From contig QAOA01006583.1 in NCBI GenBank assembly GCA_003255065.1, positions 216,036 through 280,035 of the forward strand: a stretch of DNA of 64,000 nucleotides, read 5' to 3'. This document shows positions 11,936 through 23,242 of this stretch, piece by piece. Origin of the DNA: Cercis canadensis. Taxonomy: Eukaryota > Streptophyta > Magnoliopsida > Fabales > Fabaceae. Position numbers and translations under genes: made by a program. The notes beneath the pieces were generated by a model that was given only the letters and a program-made list of their open reading frames with translations, did no database searches and was not told where the DNA came from. The stretch's first letter is position 1, and each line of letters begins with the position of its first letter.

Positions 11936-12165
11936 CCACGGTCTCTTTATTTGGGATAGAGTTGTCATTTTTTTATCTTCTTTACTGTTGTCCGCCAGGG
12001 GTTACTTTTGTGGAGTTTCCTTGTCAGATATGTATAGGGACTGGAAGGCTCTACCGTTTTGATGTACTTGTTTCACTTGGGAGGATGCCTTATCATGTGT
12101 CATTGTTATCTTTCCCTTCTTTCTTTATAATGAAGTTTCTTACAAAAACAACAATAATAAGAATA
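11936..12165 (+). mobile_element. LINE 3'-end remnant
   Basis: Read forward, GVSLSDMYRDWKALPF followed by a stop is the very C-terminus typical of plant L1-type ORF2 and parallels GVSLADMKRYWKVLLY in the LINE at 6890-7648. The rest is too decayed to read. Confidence 0.6.
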
Positions 12166-12357
12166 ATTTGGTAATAAACCAAGGTTACAGCAAAGGAAAA
12201 AAGAAAAGAAAAAAGTATACCCTAAAGCATTAGTGATCAAGACAAGTTCAATTTAATAGAAATGAACTGTCATAATAACATAGGTCATGCTTGACTTGAA
12301 GGACTTTCTGCTGATATGGATCAGTGGTTTGGGAGGCAAGAAGGAGGCTAAGATATA

Positions 12358-12650
12358 TTGAAGATGTGCTGTGTTTGTAGGACGTTAGTGTATTTGGTAG
12401 AAAGGGACACTTGTGTTATAAAGGTTGATGCTTTCAAATCTTGTATGGGATATATTGTCCTTTTTGTGTCCTTATGGTGTTCTGTAAATGATGTTTACAA
12501 AGGAGTTTCCTTCAGGAATTATCATAGATTGGAATGCTTTACTGTTTTGATGTCTGTTATTAACCCTTTCAGTAATTTTCTTTTTAATGTAGTCTTTGGA
12601 GGATTTATTGTCCTCTGCTTCTTGTTTTGTCGTTCTACGTAAATAACCTT
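12358..12650 (+). mobile_element. Second LINE 3'-end remnant
   Basis: The forward translation contains YLVERDTCVI, SLWCSVNDVYKGVSF and a degenerate tail, in the same order as in the LINE at 6890-7648. The GGAGGA...TCCTC segment typical of that LINE's 3' UTR follows. It lies next to another LINE tail, so LINE tails have accumulated downstream of the ZnT5-like gene. Confidence 0.6.
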
Positions 12651-13029
12651 TTCCTGTAGATGTTTAGGTTAAATTTGAGTATTAATTTGGTGGGGAAGAT
12701 GGTGGGGTTTAGGTAGTAGTTTCAGGGTTCAATTTTGGCAAGAGTAGAATTTAATGATGAAAGAAATAACTCAAATAACACGAACCAGCTTACATATGCA
12801 CATTGATGCTTACCTTATCTATATGTATGTAGGTGGAATTTAAAGAGATGTCTCCTCCATTATAGGCCTAGTTGTAGGAATTTAACCAAAGGCAATATTA
12901 GCTTTTTGCTTTTGTCATGTTATTGCAAGGAAAGTTATTGTAATCACTTGTTTTCCCCCAACACCCTTACCAAACTACATTTGAGTTAAGCACAACAATA
13001 GAGCTCTATGACTTGAAAGCTACTTACTC

Positions 13030-13515
13030 TTATCAGCGTGCAAGGATTGTGGAAAGTGCTGATAAATATTCTGAAAGAGAATGTCGAAACAGCTTTTGTG
13101 CAGCTTTGCAACGGAATATTGAACTATAGAAGTTAAATTTTAGATAAATTAATAAAGTACCTGTTTTACGTCTAATAGATTCCAATCCACCTAACTTTTT
13201 TTTGGTGGGAGGGGGGGAGGATGTGGTTATCTTAATGCTGATTGCTTTTTCCTTTGGAAGCATCTTAAGTTGTTTATTTTCTTTTGCTAGGCAGTTTGGA
13301 CTCTCGAAAGACAGAATGAACTCTATAAGCCTCATGCTATGTTGAGTAATACTTTGTCACCAACTTTTCCATTTTGTGGCAGTGTTACGGAAAAGGTGGT
13401 TATTTTACTCCCTTTCATAATCTTAAACTGCATGAAGATGTGTTATCCAGCACTTCCAGGGTCTTTCAGTGCAGAGCTTGTTGAATTGACAAATGATTCC
13501 ATAGATTCTTGATTG
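13030..13515 (+). pseudogene. Unrecognised exon-like fragments, duplicated at 18165
   Basis: After a plausible acceptor (TTATCAG) the forward strand is open for about 30 codons (ARIVESADKYSERECRNSF). A second open stretch begins after an acceptor near 13290 (AVWTLERQNELYKPHAML) and runs to about 13512. The first piece is duplicated at 18165-18270 with a related but shifted reading. I do not recognise the family. The copies look like remains of exons of a + strand gene next to ABA4. Confidence 0.3.
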
Positions 13516-14096
13516 ATCTGATCTCTTGGAAGATTGAACTTCACATTTAACCTACAAGTTCATTATTTGTGCTTTGTACAGGATCATTAGTCTGGCAGTT
13601 CCTTGTATCAATTGTTCTCAGTTGTAGTTAAGAGAACTAATATTCTCTCCTGATTATTCATGGTCCTGTAAAATCTTCTCCGAAACATTCGATACACAAC
13701 CCAAATACTTATATATTCTGGCTGCTCATTTTAATGAAAATTATTTGAATACCAAACACTGTTTAGTTCTTTGTTGCTTTCTTCTTTCCCCTTTTTTTCC
13801 CCACTTCTCTGTCTTTTCCTTTCATTCTTTCACAATGTATTTAAAGATAACAATATTGTACGTCTGAGATTTATGATGGTACGGTATCTATTGCGATATT
13901 GGTTTTAAGTTATAACCTTTTCCCTCTCCACCTTTGCAAATGGCCCTTTTGCTATTAGGGAAGTTTCTGTTCTATGGAAATTGTAAATGTGTATGAAGTA
14001 ATCTCAGATTATAATTATTGTAAGTTATTGTTAATGTTAATCTACAATGAGTAAGATTAAAAAAAGTATAGAGGGAAGAAAAACCTTAAAGAGAGG

Positions 14097-14235
14097 AAGT
14101 GGTGTAGCTCAGATGGAGCTAGCACACCCACTGGAGGTGGCTACCTCAGCCCGGGTTCAAACCCGGCCCCAAAGACGAAGTGCTGAATCACATAGTGACC
14201 CCTCTCTGACTAAAGCAAACAAATAAAAAATAACC
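14097..14235 (+). mobile_element. tRNA-derived SINE
   Basis: GTGTAGCTCAGATGG is an A box and GGGTTCAAACC, about 40 bases on, a B box of the RNA polymerase III promoter, so the head derives from a tRNA. An unrelated body and an A-rich tail (CAAACAAATAAAAAATAA) follow. The head does not fold into a full tRNA, so it is not a tRNA gene. It lies only in unit 1 of the ABA4 duplication. Confidence 0.75.
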
Positions 14236-15461
14236 TCCAAGAAAGGAGCAAAAGGCAATGATATCCCCAAGTCCTCCTCTATGTCTTTTATGTCCCACTA
14301 TTCTTTGCTGCCTCATTTAGTGGGAAACAGATATTGCATTGCGTTTAATGGAAACAGCTGTTTCAACTTTCAACAAAAAGAACAATATCTTCAATCGGAA
14401 TGAGTTTGAAATTCATTTGAGGCAAGAAGCTCTTGAAGGATCCCTGCACTTGAGGCATTACTGGCCCTGGGCTGGGAATTACTTTGTCCCAAGTTCATTA
14501 TATAATCTCAGCTTGTCTGCCACAAAGTTGGATCTTCCTTCATTTTACTTGTTTTAATAAAAACATTTGCAAGAGATGTTAAACCTTCAACTTTTGAGAA
14601 AAATTGCAGATATCAATGTCAATTTCTGGTTGCTTTCCAAATATTTTCTTGTCCTTTCTTCTATGTGGGTATGTCTGTTTTCCTACCATTCCACGTCATT
14701 ATTTGTTCTTTCACTCCAACCTTGCAGGTAATTTTGATATAATCAAAGAAGAAAAATTGATGTTGCATTTTGATATAAGAAATGTTAGGCAGCCAGAATT
14801 TTGTTGCTAAAATTGCTGACAGAAAGATGTAACCACCTTTAAATAAATATGTCGCATCTGCAACTTAGTTTCATCTAACAACATTCAAATTCTATTATGA
14901 TTCTAACAAATTTTTCTTTCACTAAATAACTTTACTCTTTGATATACGCATCTGTAGACTTGTAGTAAATACACTTGAGAATCTGAGATAGAGAAAGGTC
15001 ACAAGCAACCAATCATGTAATAATTTGTTGAAAAAAGAAGGAAAAAAAAAACTTCTAATGACATTTATAAATATCTTTAACTCAAACTAGACTTTCCGAA
15101 GTTCTTCAACTTTCAATGAAATCTTTTTCCAAGTTTTAGTCATTGCTTTGGTGATGACATGAGCAAGAATCCCTATGGGGCAAGAGAAAAAGCGAAGACA
15201 AGTTGAATTCCGAGTCTTAATTTGATTCTCTAGTCCATCTTGAAAAACCTGCTTGGAATCATCACAATAATTCTATTATCAAAGAATATAGAAATGAAAA
15301 AGCATGGGAGAAACAGTGAGCAGGAACAGGAAAAAAAAATGCAGGACCTTGCACCAAAAAGATCTACAACAAGCGAGTCCAGGCAGAGGCTAAAGTAATC
15401 TCACTAGAGAACACTAGTCAGCTGCACCAAAAATGAACTGTTAAAAAGAATTCATTTGTAA

Positions 15462-15579
15462 GGCTTAGTTTGTTTTAATAGAAATGGTTTGCAAAGAAAA
15501 TTTTTTGGCTTAAGAACTAAAAATTCTTAGGCTAAAATATATTCTATGGAAACCATTTCTATCGAAATAAATAGAGCAT
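15462..15579. mobile_element. Small MITE in an intron of the ABA4 pseudogene
   Basis: The ends are inverted repeats: AATAGAAATGGTTT on the left against AAACCATTTCTAT on the right. The corresponding intron of the intact ABA4 copy lacks the segment, so it inserted after the duplication or was lost from the other copy. Confidence 0.6.
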
Positions 15580-16245
15580 TAGGAAAAACTTAATTTTGTT
15601 GATGAATACACACACCTCTGGTAGCAAGTTTTTACTTGCAAAAATCAGCTGGATTGTCTCAGGGGTCCAAGAAAAATACAGTAGATATGCATATAGAATG
15701 CCAAGCACAAGAAAAGGTATACAACTTTCCATAGCCCTTTTAGTCTGCATTTTTGCATTTTGGAAAATGAATCAGGTGCATGAACTATGAATCAGAACCC
15801 AGTGTTTCACACAGAATCAGCAGGAAGAAGAATATCAGAATTAACTTAACCAATACTTTAGTACTACTGATAAAGTATGTAAAAGGGGAAAAAAGCGTAC
15901 ATTTTATTTCTACGTAAACAAAAAGGAACTATAAAAATGATCCATATTTGCGAAAAGAGATTGTGTGAACCGAAAAATTGAAGATCCTAAATGCACTAAG
16001 CGACACACTAGTTGAGATTTTGGGGCTAGAACCATGAGTGTGTAAAATGGGAGCACTGCTACTGTTCCCAATGTAAAGACACTGCTAGCAAGTTGAGAGC
16101 CTGACAACCCTGCAACATATTGGTAGAGATATGAATATAGAGAACACTCCCAGTTTAACAAAAAGAAGGAATGTCTGGTAAGCTTAATACAAAGAGAATA
16201 GATGATAAAGAAACTCATGGTTATGAATAGACACACTCGTTCTCA

Positions 16246-16571
16246 TTTGGTACAAGTTTTGAATTTTTATTTTTAGGAATTCAGATTCCCAGGAGTGTTG
16301 CATTTCCGTGTTTGGTATGCACTTAACATTCATAAGATTGTGGCATCACCATCTGCTACTAGTCACCGGCAACCGCCACCCACAGTGGCCTAATATTTCA
16401 CATTCCTGGTAATCCAACATTCTCACATCTCTAGGTGAAAATAGAGGCTAAAATTTATTCCTGGGAATCTCACATCTCCAAGCATAGATTTTCAATTCTT
16501 GTACCAATTATGGGTATACAAGATTCCCATTTCACATTCCTAGGAATGTGAAATGGAAACCTTGTACCAAA
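16246..16571. mobile_element. MITE with TTTGGTACAAG terminal inverted repeats
   Basis: The left end TTTGGTACAAG and right end CTTGTACCAAA are exact inverted repeats. The interior has further symmetric motifs (ATTCCCAGGA, TCCTAGGAATG). It lies in intron 2 of the ABA4 pseudogene; the homologous intron of the intact copy reads straight through this site. I saw no clear target duplication. Confidence 0.75.
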
Positions 16572-18164
16572 CGCCATCTTACATTTTACAACATATTAGC
16601 AAAAATTGAAAGTTCAATGTGAATTTTATACACTCAAATTGGTATCTTACAATCCTCCCAGGAAATTTTGAATCACTAGGCTACTCGGTGCAACAAAAAT
16701 TTTGCAACAATTACTTCAGATTAATATGTACTGTAGATTTGATAGTAAAACATTTTAGTGCAGAACATTGTCAAGATCCAAGTATGTTAAAAACAACCTA
16801 TGCTGTATATTGAAGCTATTAAAGCTTTTAATCTCCAAAAGAATGAATCTTCTCAGTTTTTCAGCAAAGTCAGCCAAAGCTACAGTATAACAGAAAGGTG
16901 GGAATTCAGAACCACAGATAAATTAACTTCTAAACCAAGTGACCTTGCTAAAGAAACTCCCACTTTTGTTAAAAAATGCTAGGAGACATTAAACAATACC
17001 ATCTATGCACAAACCAAAACGCCACAAACTTTAGTAGAGTGCTTAAATTGACTTGGGCCAGCACAAGATGCATAAATCTTGGTATCATAAAACTGAATTT
17101 CCAAGGTAGCAAATGTAGCATAAAAAAGGATTACATGAAGCGTATACTCGACTGCTGTTTCGATAAAGAACAAATCTGGTAACTTTTGGTTTCTCACTAA
17201 CTCTTGATCCTCTTATGAAACTCCAGTCTCCACCTAAGTTGACTCTACTTCTCAGGCTGTGTTGCCATAAAGCTCAGCACTACTTCTGATAGGGAAAGAA
17301 AGTTTTTGCCCCTTTCCAGCTGCACCGCAAGGGTTTTTTAGTCTGCACCATGTGTATCTATAAGAAATAGAAACTTAATTGTAAGCAAACTTTGTTGAGT
17401 CCAGAAATAGACACCATCTTATTTAGGCATAAGAATAAATAAACTACATGGTTATCTTCCATTACAATTTGAGCTTTTGTCAATGTAAGCTGACAAGGTT
17501 GTGTTGAAAATTCTGTGCAGAAAATACAAATTCAGTTCAATATGCAAGGGCTTTCTAGAAAAGCATATAGTTGCTATCTCAGGTTTATCAAATTTCATAG
17601 CAAAGGATGCATAAATACCCATTTCAATATAATGTCTTGATGATTCAAATCTGTACCAGATGACCATTTTCAATCAGAAATTCATCCAAAACAAGTACAA
17701 AATATTTAAAGATTCCAGTAAAGAACTGAGTTAAAACCAAAAACCCTGTGAAAAGAGGTAACTGAAGTCCAAAGAACCCCAAAGATGAAATGAAATTTTT
17801 AAAAAACTGCAGATAAACTTGGAAGCAAATCAAACGCTGGATACTTCAAACTATACCTTCAATATCATTTGAGAATAGCAAAGGCAAGAAGAGAAGGCCA
17901 TGACCGACGCCAAACCAGGACACCCAATCAACACTTTTAACAATAATGGCCGCTCCATGTATTAAATAATGGGAGCTCAAAAATAGTGAGACAATTTCTC
18001 ACTAAGAGAAACTAGTACTGAAGGAGTGACAAAAGGAGAAATGAGGACATGTGCCCACAAACTCCAAGAGTTGGAGTTGTTGGAAGAAAAATAAAAGCTT
18101 GAAAAGCTAGCCAAAATTAGGCAGCAATGTTATCTCTCACTTGTACGATCTTTGTTTCCTTTCC

Positions 18165-21100
18165 AGTAAATCAAGCCACTAGAATTGTAGAAGGTGCTAA
18201 CAAGGTATTCCTGAAAGAGAATGCCAAACAGCTTTTAGGCAACTTTGGCAAAGGAAGATTGAACTTCTCAAAAAAAAAAAAGTATTGTAGACATCAATTT
18301 CAATAGTTTTCTTCTGGAAGCAACTTGCTTTCCACAAATTTTTTTTCTTGTTCTTTCTTCTATGTGGGTATGTAGATTGTAGACTTAGTCCTCACAGCAG
18401 TGTAGACTAAACCAATCACATTCTTTGCACATGGATATGAGTTGCACCTAAATTCCTAAAAAGAGGAGCCCAAATCCATGTATAGAGCAAATGATTGTCG
18501 TAGTCTACTGACTTATACAGACTAAATCTATCTAAGAATTTATCGTTTTCATATTATTCTAGAACATTGCAGGTAATTTTGAAATAATCAATGAAGATTT
18601 TGATGATACTTTTTACTGTATGTGCTTAGATGGACTTGGCAGCAATTGGTGCAGTAACATTCCACCTAGAGCCCTCAGAATCATCAAAGAGAATGCAGCG
18701 AGAATATTGAGAAAGGAACAGATTAAAAAGGAAAAAAGATCACGAAAGGAAAATACTGGGGGAAAATTTGTTTCCCAAGGTCTTGTTCACTTGCAAATGC
18801 TAATGAAAAAGTGTCATATGCTGTTCTTCTACATGAGGAGAGTTTTCCAACCTTTAGGAGAAGGGGCTGAGTGTTTTGAAATCCTTCTGACCTGGGAGTT
18901 ACAGCTGAGTTACTTGAAAAGACTGGATTTCAAGGTTTTCTGTAGCCGGTTTGGATTTGCAGCCAGTGCTTCTCGGGACACCATTGGTGTTTAGAGACAA
19001 TGGTGTCTAGAGATAAATTCTGTGTGAAGCAATTCTCCTAGAATTGATTCTGGGGCTGCACACTGCAGCCCCAAACAAGGTACAGATGAGAAGAGATTAT
19101 TTCTGAGCTCCATGCCAACTTCCTTGTGATTACTGGTGGTGAAACTCAACAAGATATGTTGGACCTCATTGCAGTGGTCAATGATAATTTTGATCAAAAG
19201 TTGTTCACAACTCAAGGAAGAAGTACTATTTATTCAGTTGAAGTAATAGATATACTTGAGATAGAAAAGAGTCACAAACAACTAATCATGTAATATTTTG
19301 ATGAAAACGAAAAACTTCTAATAACATTGATAAATATCTTTTAACTCAAACTTGACTTCTCAAAGTTCTTCAACTTTCAATGAAATCCTTGTTTGGTCCT
19401 CTGCATGAGTCAGTGCCCTCTATAAGCCATGCTCAGTTTTTCTGGTAGGTTTGGTTATTGCTTTGGTGATGACATGAGTAAGAATCCCAATGGGACAAAA
19501 GAACAAGCAAAGAGAAACAGAATGCCGAGTCTCAATTTCATTCTCCAGTCCATCATGAAAAACATGCCTGGAATCATGACAATAGTGATGTTAATAAAAG
19601 CATTTCTAGATAAAGTGAGAGCAAGGGAGAGACAAGGAGTGGGGAAGAAGGAAAAAAGAAGAGAAATTTGCAGGACCTTGCAGCAAAAAGATCCCCAACC
19701 AGTAAGTGAATCCAGGCAGAGGCTAAAGTCATCTCACTGGAGAACATTCTTCCTATACTTGTCAACTGCACCAAGTATATAGCAAAAAGACACAGTTAAT
19801 GAGAATTAATTTCTAAAGGGAAAACATAAATTCTGTTGATCAATACACACCTCTGGTAGCAAGTATTTATTCGCAAAAATCATTCGAACTGTCTCAGGGG
19901 TCCAAGAAAGGTACAGTAGATATGCATATAGAACGCCAAGCACAACATATGGTACACTACTTTCCATTGACTTTTTAGTCTGCATTTTGCATTTATGAAA
20001 ATGAATCAGGTGTATGAACATGGAATCAAAACTCAATGATTCACATGGAATCAGCAGGAAGATAAAATATCAGAATTCACTAAACCAACAATTTAGTACT
20101 ATGGAAAGTAAAAAAGGTCTAAGAATATAAGATGAACAGAATAAACCAAAGCAGACATGTATATCTACATAAAACATAAAGAGCTATCACAAATTATTCA
20201 GATCTGTGAAAACAGATTGTCATTAACCAGAAATTTGGAGATGAATTGCAATAATAAAATTTTCCCAAATAATGGTAAGAAACATACTAGCTCAGATTTT
20301 GGAGCTAGAACCATGAGTGTGTAAAATGGTAGAACGGCTACAGTTCCCAATGTAAAGGCACTGCTTGCAAGTTGAGAACCTGACAACCCTGCAACATGTG
20401 GTAAGAGATATGAATATAGGGAACAGTGCTAAACAAAAAGAAGGAATGTCCAGTAAGCTTAATACAAAGAGAATAAATGCCCAGAGAGATTAAGATAATT
20501 GCATGATACAACTTTCCTATATGGAAACACTTGTTCCCATTATATTTTAATTCAAAGTAGCAAAAGTCAAAATTTTAAATGTGATTTTCATACACTCAAA
20601 CAGGATAATTGAAGGAAATTTAGACTATAGACAAGTAAAATTTTTAATCAATAAGCTCTCCCTCATAACCCCCAACATGCAGTGGAACCTCACAGGACCT
20701 TAACTTGGTATCACCATTCTTGTAGAATCAAGACCCAAATTTAACCAAGATACTCACAAGAATGATGCAATGAATTATCCTACCAGTACCTGAAGTTGGT
20801 GTCTTATATACCCCACCCCAAGAAATGTATTTAGGAACCTAGGGACAAAGTTCACGGGTTAAATTGACAGTAGACCAGTGAAAGTAACTCATTTGAGTGA
20901 CCTTACAACAGAATCCAACTTCTGTTGTAACAAGCTAGGAAGCATAAAATAACAGCATCTATGTGCAAAACCAAAATGCCAAACTCTGCTTAAGTTGCCT
21001 TGAACCAGCACAAGATGCATGAATCTTAGTATCATAAAACTGAATTTCCAAAATAGCAAATGTAGCATATAAAAGGATTACATAAAGCATATACTGGACT

Positions 21101-22325
21101 GCTTTTTCGATCAAGAACAAATCTTGCAACTTTTGGTTTCAGAATAACCCTTGAACCTCCTATGAAACTCCAGTCTCCGCTTAAGTTGACTCTACTTCTC
21201 ACAATGCGTTGGTTACAAAGCTGAACACCATTACTTCTGATAGGGAAAGGAAGCTTTTGTCCCTTTCCAACTGTACCACAAGGTTTTATAGTCTGCCCCA
21301 AGTGATCAATCTATAAGAATAAGAATCTTTATTGTAAACAAATTTCTTTAGAACGAAAGCAAAAACCATGTTATGTATACATAAGAATAAATAAACAACA
21401 TGAATAACCTCTATTTTCCATTATAATTTAACTTTTTCTTATTGGAACCAGGTTGTGCAGATAATTCTGTGAATTTAACATCAATTCAGTTCCATATGCA
21501 GGTTTTGTCTGAACAGGCCCATAGTTGTTATATCAGATCAAATGCAAAGTTTCATAGCAAGAAGGATTAAGATGCACAATTTATGTGGGCAAGAGCATGG
21601 TAGTAAAGAATTTATGAACTTCCCAATGGTAAAACAACTTGAATACAGAGAACCAACTTTTGCAATGCATAACTCCTTTTGAAATCACTATACCAACATG
21701 CCCCCAATATACATACTCAAAATGCCAAAAGTGCCCATCTTGGATCTATCAAATTTGAAAAGCAAAAGATGCATAAATGCCCATTTCAATATAATATCTT
21801 ACTCAAATCTGTGCCAGATTACCATTTTCAGTTAGAAATCCAAGCAAAACAAGTACAAAAAATTATAGATTTAAGCAAATAACTGAGTTCAAACTAAAAT
21901 CCCTGACGAAAAGAGCAAACTGTAGTCCAAAGAATCTCAAAGGTGGCAAGGAATTCAAAAAACTAGAGATAAACTTGAAGCACAAAGAGTAAAAATCGTA
22001 CCTTGAATGCTAGAGGAGAATGGCAAAAGCAAGAAGAGAAGGCCATGATTGACGCCAAACAAGAACACCGAATAACAGATTCAACAACAATGGCAGCTTC
22101 ATATATATAATAATGCAAATCCGAAAGCAGTGACACAACTTCCCACTGAGAGAAACGCAATAGTGAAGGAGAGACAAAAGGAGAAAAGAGGGCAATTGCC
22201 CACTAACTCGAAGAGTTGGACATGTATGGAAGACAGGTAAAAGCACTGAAGAGTTAGTCAAAATTAGCAGGGGGACGTTCATCTCCCACTTGCACATAGT
22301 ATGTCTCTTCTCTTTCTTTCCGGGT
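18165..22325. repeat. Tandem duplication, unit 2 (ABA4 region)
   Basis: Second unit of the direct duplication described at 13030-18164. It carries the intact ABA4 gene. The left part (18165-19390) matches the left arm of unit 1 without its SINE and is otherwise unassigned; an open frame at 18620-18994 has no recognisable product. Confidence 0.8.
19420..22046 (-). CDS. ABA4: ABA4, chloroplast neoxanthin-synthesis membrane protein
   Basis: Six exons join in frame into 246 residues: 22002-22046, 21082-21310, 20288-20388, 19851-19979, 19677-19765, 19420-19567. ABA4 is needed to convert violaxanthin to neoxanthin, a precursor of abscisic acid, in plastid membranes (established for Arabidopsis). 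The N-terminal ~80 residues are polar and Ser/Arg/Lys-rich, as in a chloroplast transit peptide. The conserved core (DUF4281 type) follows: [40 protein letters not shown] with [12 protein letters not shown], then [18 protein letters not shown] and [20 protein letters not shown], and a last hydrophobic segment [17 protein letters not shown]. This gives about four membrane helices. The length is close to that of the Arabidopsis protein (220). The exon 2 donor T/GTAATC was chosen because it gives the conserved Trp at the exon 2-3 junction. The decayed tandem copy lies immediately downstream at 15087-17901. Confidence 0.9.
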
Positions 22326-22495
22326 CTATTGGGTTCAAGTTTCTATTGGATAGACACATAGATATGTTGTTATACTAAGGTTTGGTTGTGATATAGCTAA
22401 TTAGGTACTTTGCTTGTCTTTTTTTTTTTATTTTTTTGTGTTGCTTTTTTTTAAGGCATCTAGAAATTTAAATATTGAATACTACAAATAAATAA

Positions 22496-22536
<41 letters not shown>

Positions 22537-22659
22537 GGAAGAATTTAATAAAAATTCAATGTAAAAGTTGATTGTGGAGCCTAAGCTGAAGATATCCTTA
22601 GATAATTTATCAATAGAATATACTTGAGCATCCAAATACACACTCTTTCATAAATTGTG
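22326..22659. repeat. AT-rich flank with (TA)n microsatellite
   Basis: A TA dinucleotide run covers about 22500-22533. Nothing else is recognised between the ABA4 duplication and the assembly gap. Confidence 0.6.
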
Positions 22660-22890
22660 NNNNNNNNNNNNNNNNNNNNNNNNNNNNNNNNNNNNNNNNN
22701 NNNNNNNNNNNNNNNNNNNNNNNNNNNNNNNNNNNNNNNNNNNNNNNNNNNNNNNNNNNNNNNNNNNNNNNNNNNNNNNNNNNNNNNNNNNNNNNNNNNN
22801 NNNNNNNNNNNNNNNNNNNNNNNNNNNNNNNNNNNNNNNNNNNNNNNNNNNNNNNNNNNNNNNNNNNNNNNNNNNNNNNNNNNNNNNNNN
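22660..22890. other. Assembly gap (231 N)
   Basis: A run of unknown bases. Open frames spanning it have no meaning. Confidence 0.99.
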
Positions 22891-22993
22891 ATAAAAAAAA
22901 AAAAAAAGGAAAACCACTAGCTAAACATGGAAAGCTAATATTTAAACATGGAAAGAGGCTAGTAGCCCAGTAGCATACTAAGCATTTCATATT

Positions 22994-23242
22994 AGGGTGA
23001 GACCATGGTAGCTACACCACCAAATCTTATCTTACTCTTTTTTATATTGTTGTAGTTTTATATTATATTATATTATATTGACACAGTTAATATGATATAA
23101 TTTTATTAAGTNTTATATAATTTTTTTTAATATAAATTAGATATTAATTTAATAAAAATTAAATTATGTTAACTCTATGCTACAACATAAAACTAATATA
23201 ATATAAAACAAAATATATGTGTGGTGTAGTATAGTCTCACCT
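22994..23242. mobile_element. Palindromic MITE
   Basis: The left end GGGTGAGACCATGGTAGC mirrors the right end (GTAGTATAGTCTCACC read in reverse). TTGTTGTAGTTTTATATTA and TACAACATAAAACTAATATA also face each other inside. A single N interrupts it at 23112. Confidence 0.6.

Larger units (their letters stand above)
15087..17901 (-). pseudogene. ABA4 (neoxanthin synthesis) paralogue, decayed
   Basis: All six exons of an ABA4 gene can be aligned with the intact copy at 19420-22046: exon 1 at 17857-17901, exon 2 near 17128-17357, exon 3 near 16006-16108, exon 4 near 15613-15751, exon 5 near 15346-15417, exon 6 from about 15260 down to the stop at 15087. Exons 3 and 4 are well preserved ([38 protein letters not shown]). 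Exon 2 has a one-base insertion and a 4-base deletion relative to the intact copy, with an in-frame stop between them. Exon 5 lacks 11 bases at its start and 4 bases later, giving another early stop. A full-length protein is therefore not possible. Two MITEs sit in its introns. Confidence 0.85.
13030..18164. repeat. Tandem duplication, unit 1 (ABA4 region)
   Basis: This stretch is matched in the same order by 18165-22325. Paired landmarks are 13035-13130 with 18165-18270, 14620-14760 with 18340-18600, 14960-15130 with 19235-19390, and the whole ABA4 gene (15087-17901 with 19420-22046). Unit 1 is longer because it contains a SINE and at least two MITEs that unit 2 lacks. Confidence 0.8.

Noticed and set aside
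14097-14175. tRNA gene
   Set aside because: A and B boxes are present, but the acceptor and anticodon stems do not pair into a full cloverleaf, and a SINE body and A-rich tail follow.
18620-18994. 124-codon + strand frame in the ABA4 duplication
   Set aside because: Lys/Arg-rich, matches no known family, and has no equivalent open frame in unit 1.
22610-22990. Open frames across the N run
   Set aside because: They exist only because unknown bases contain no stops.
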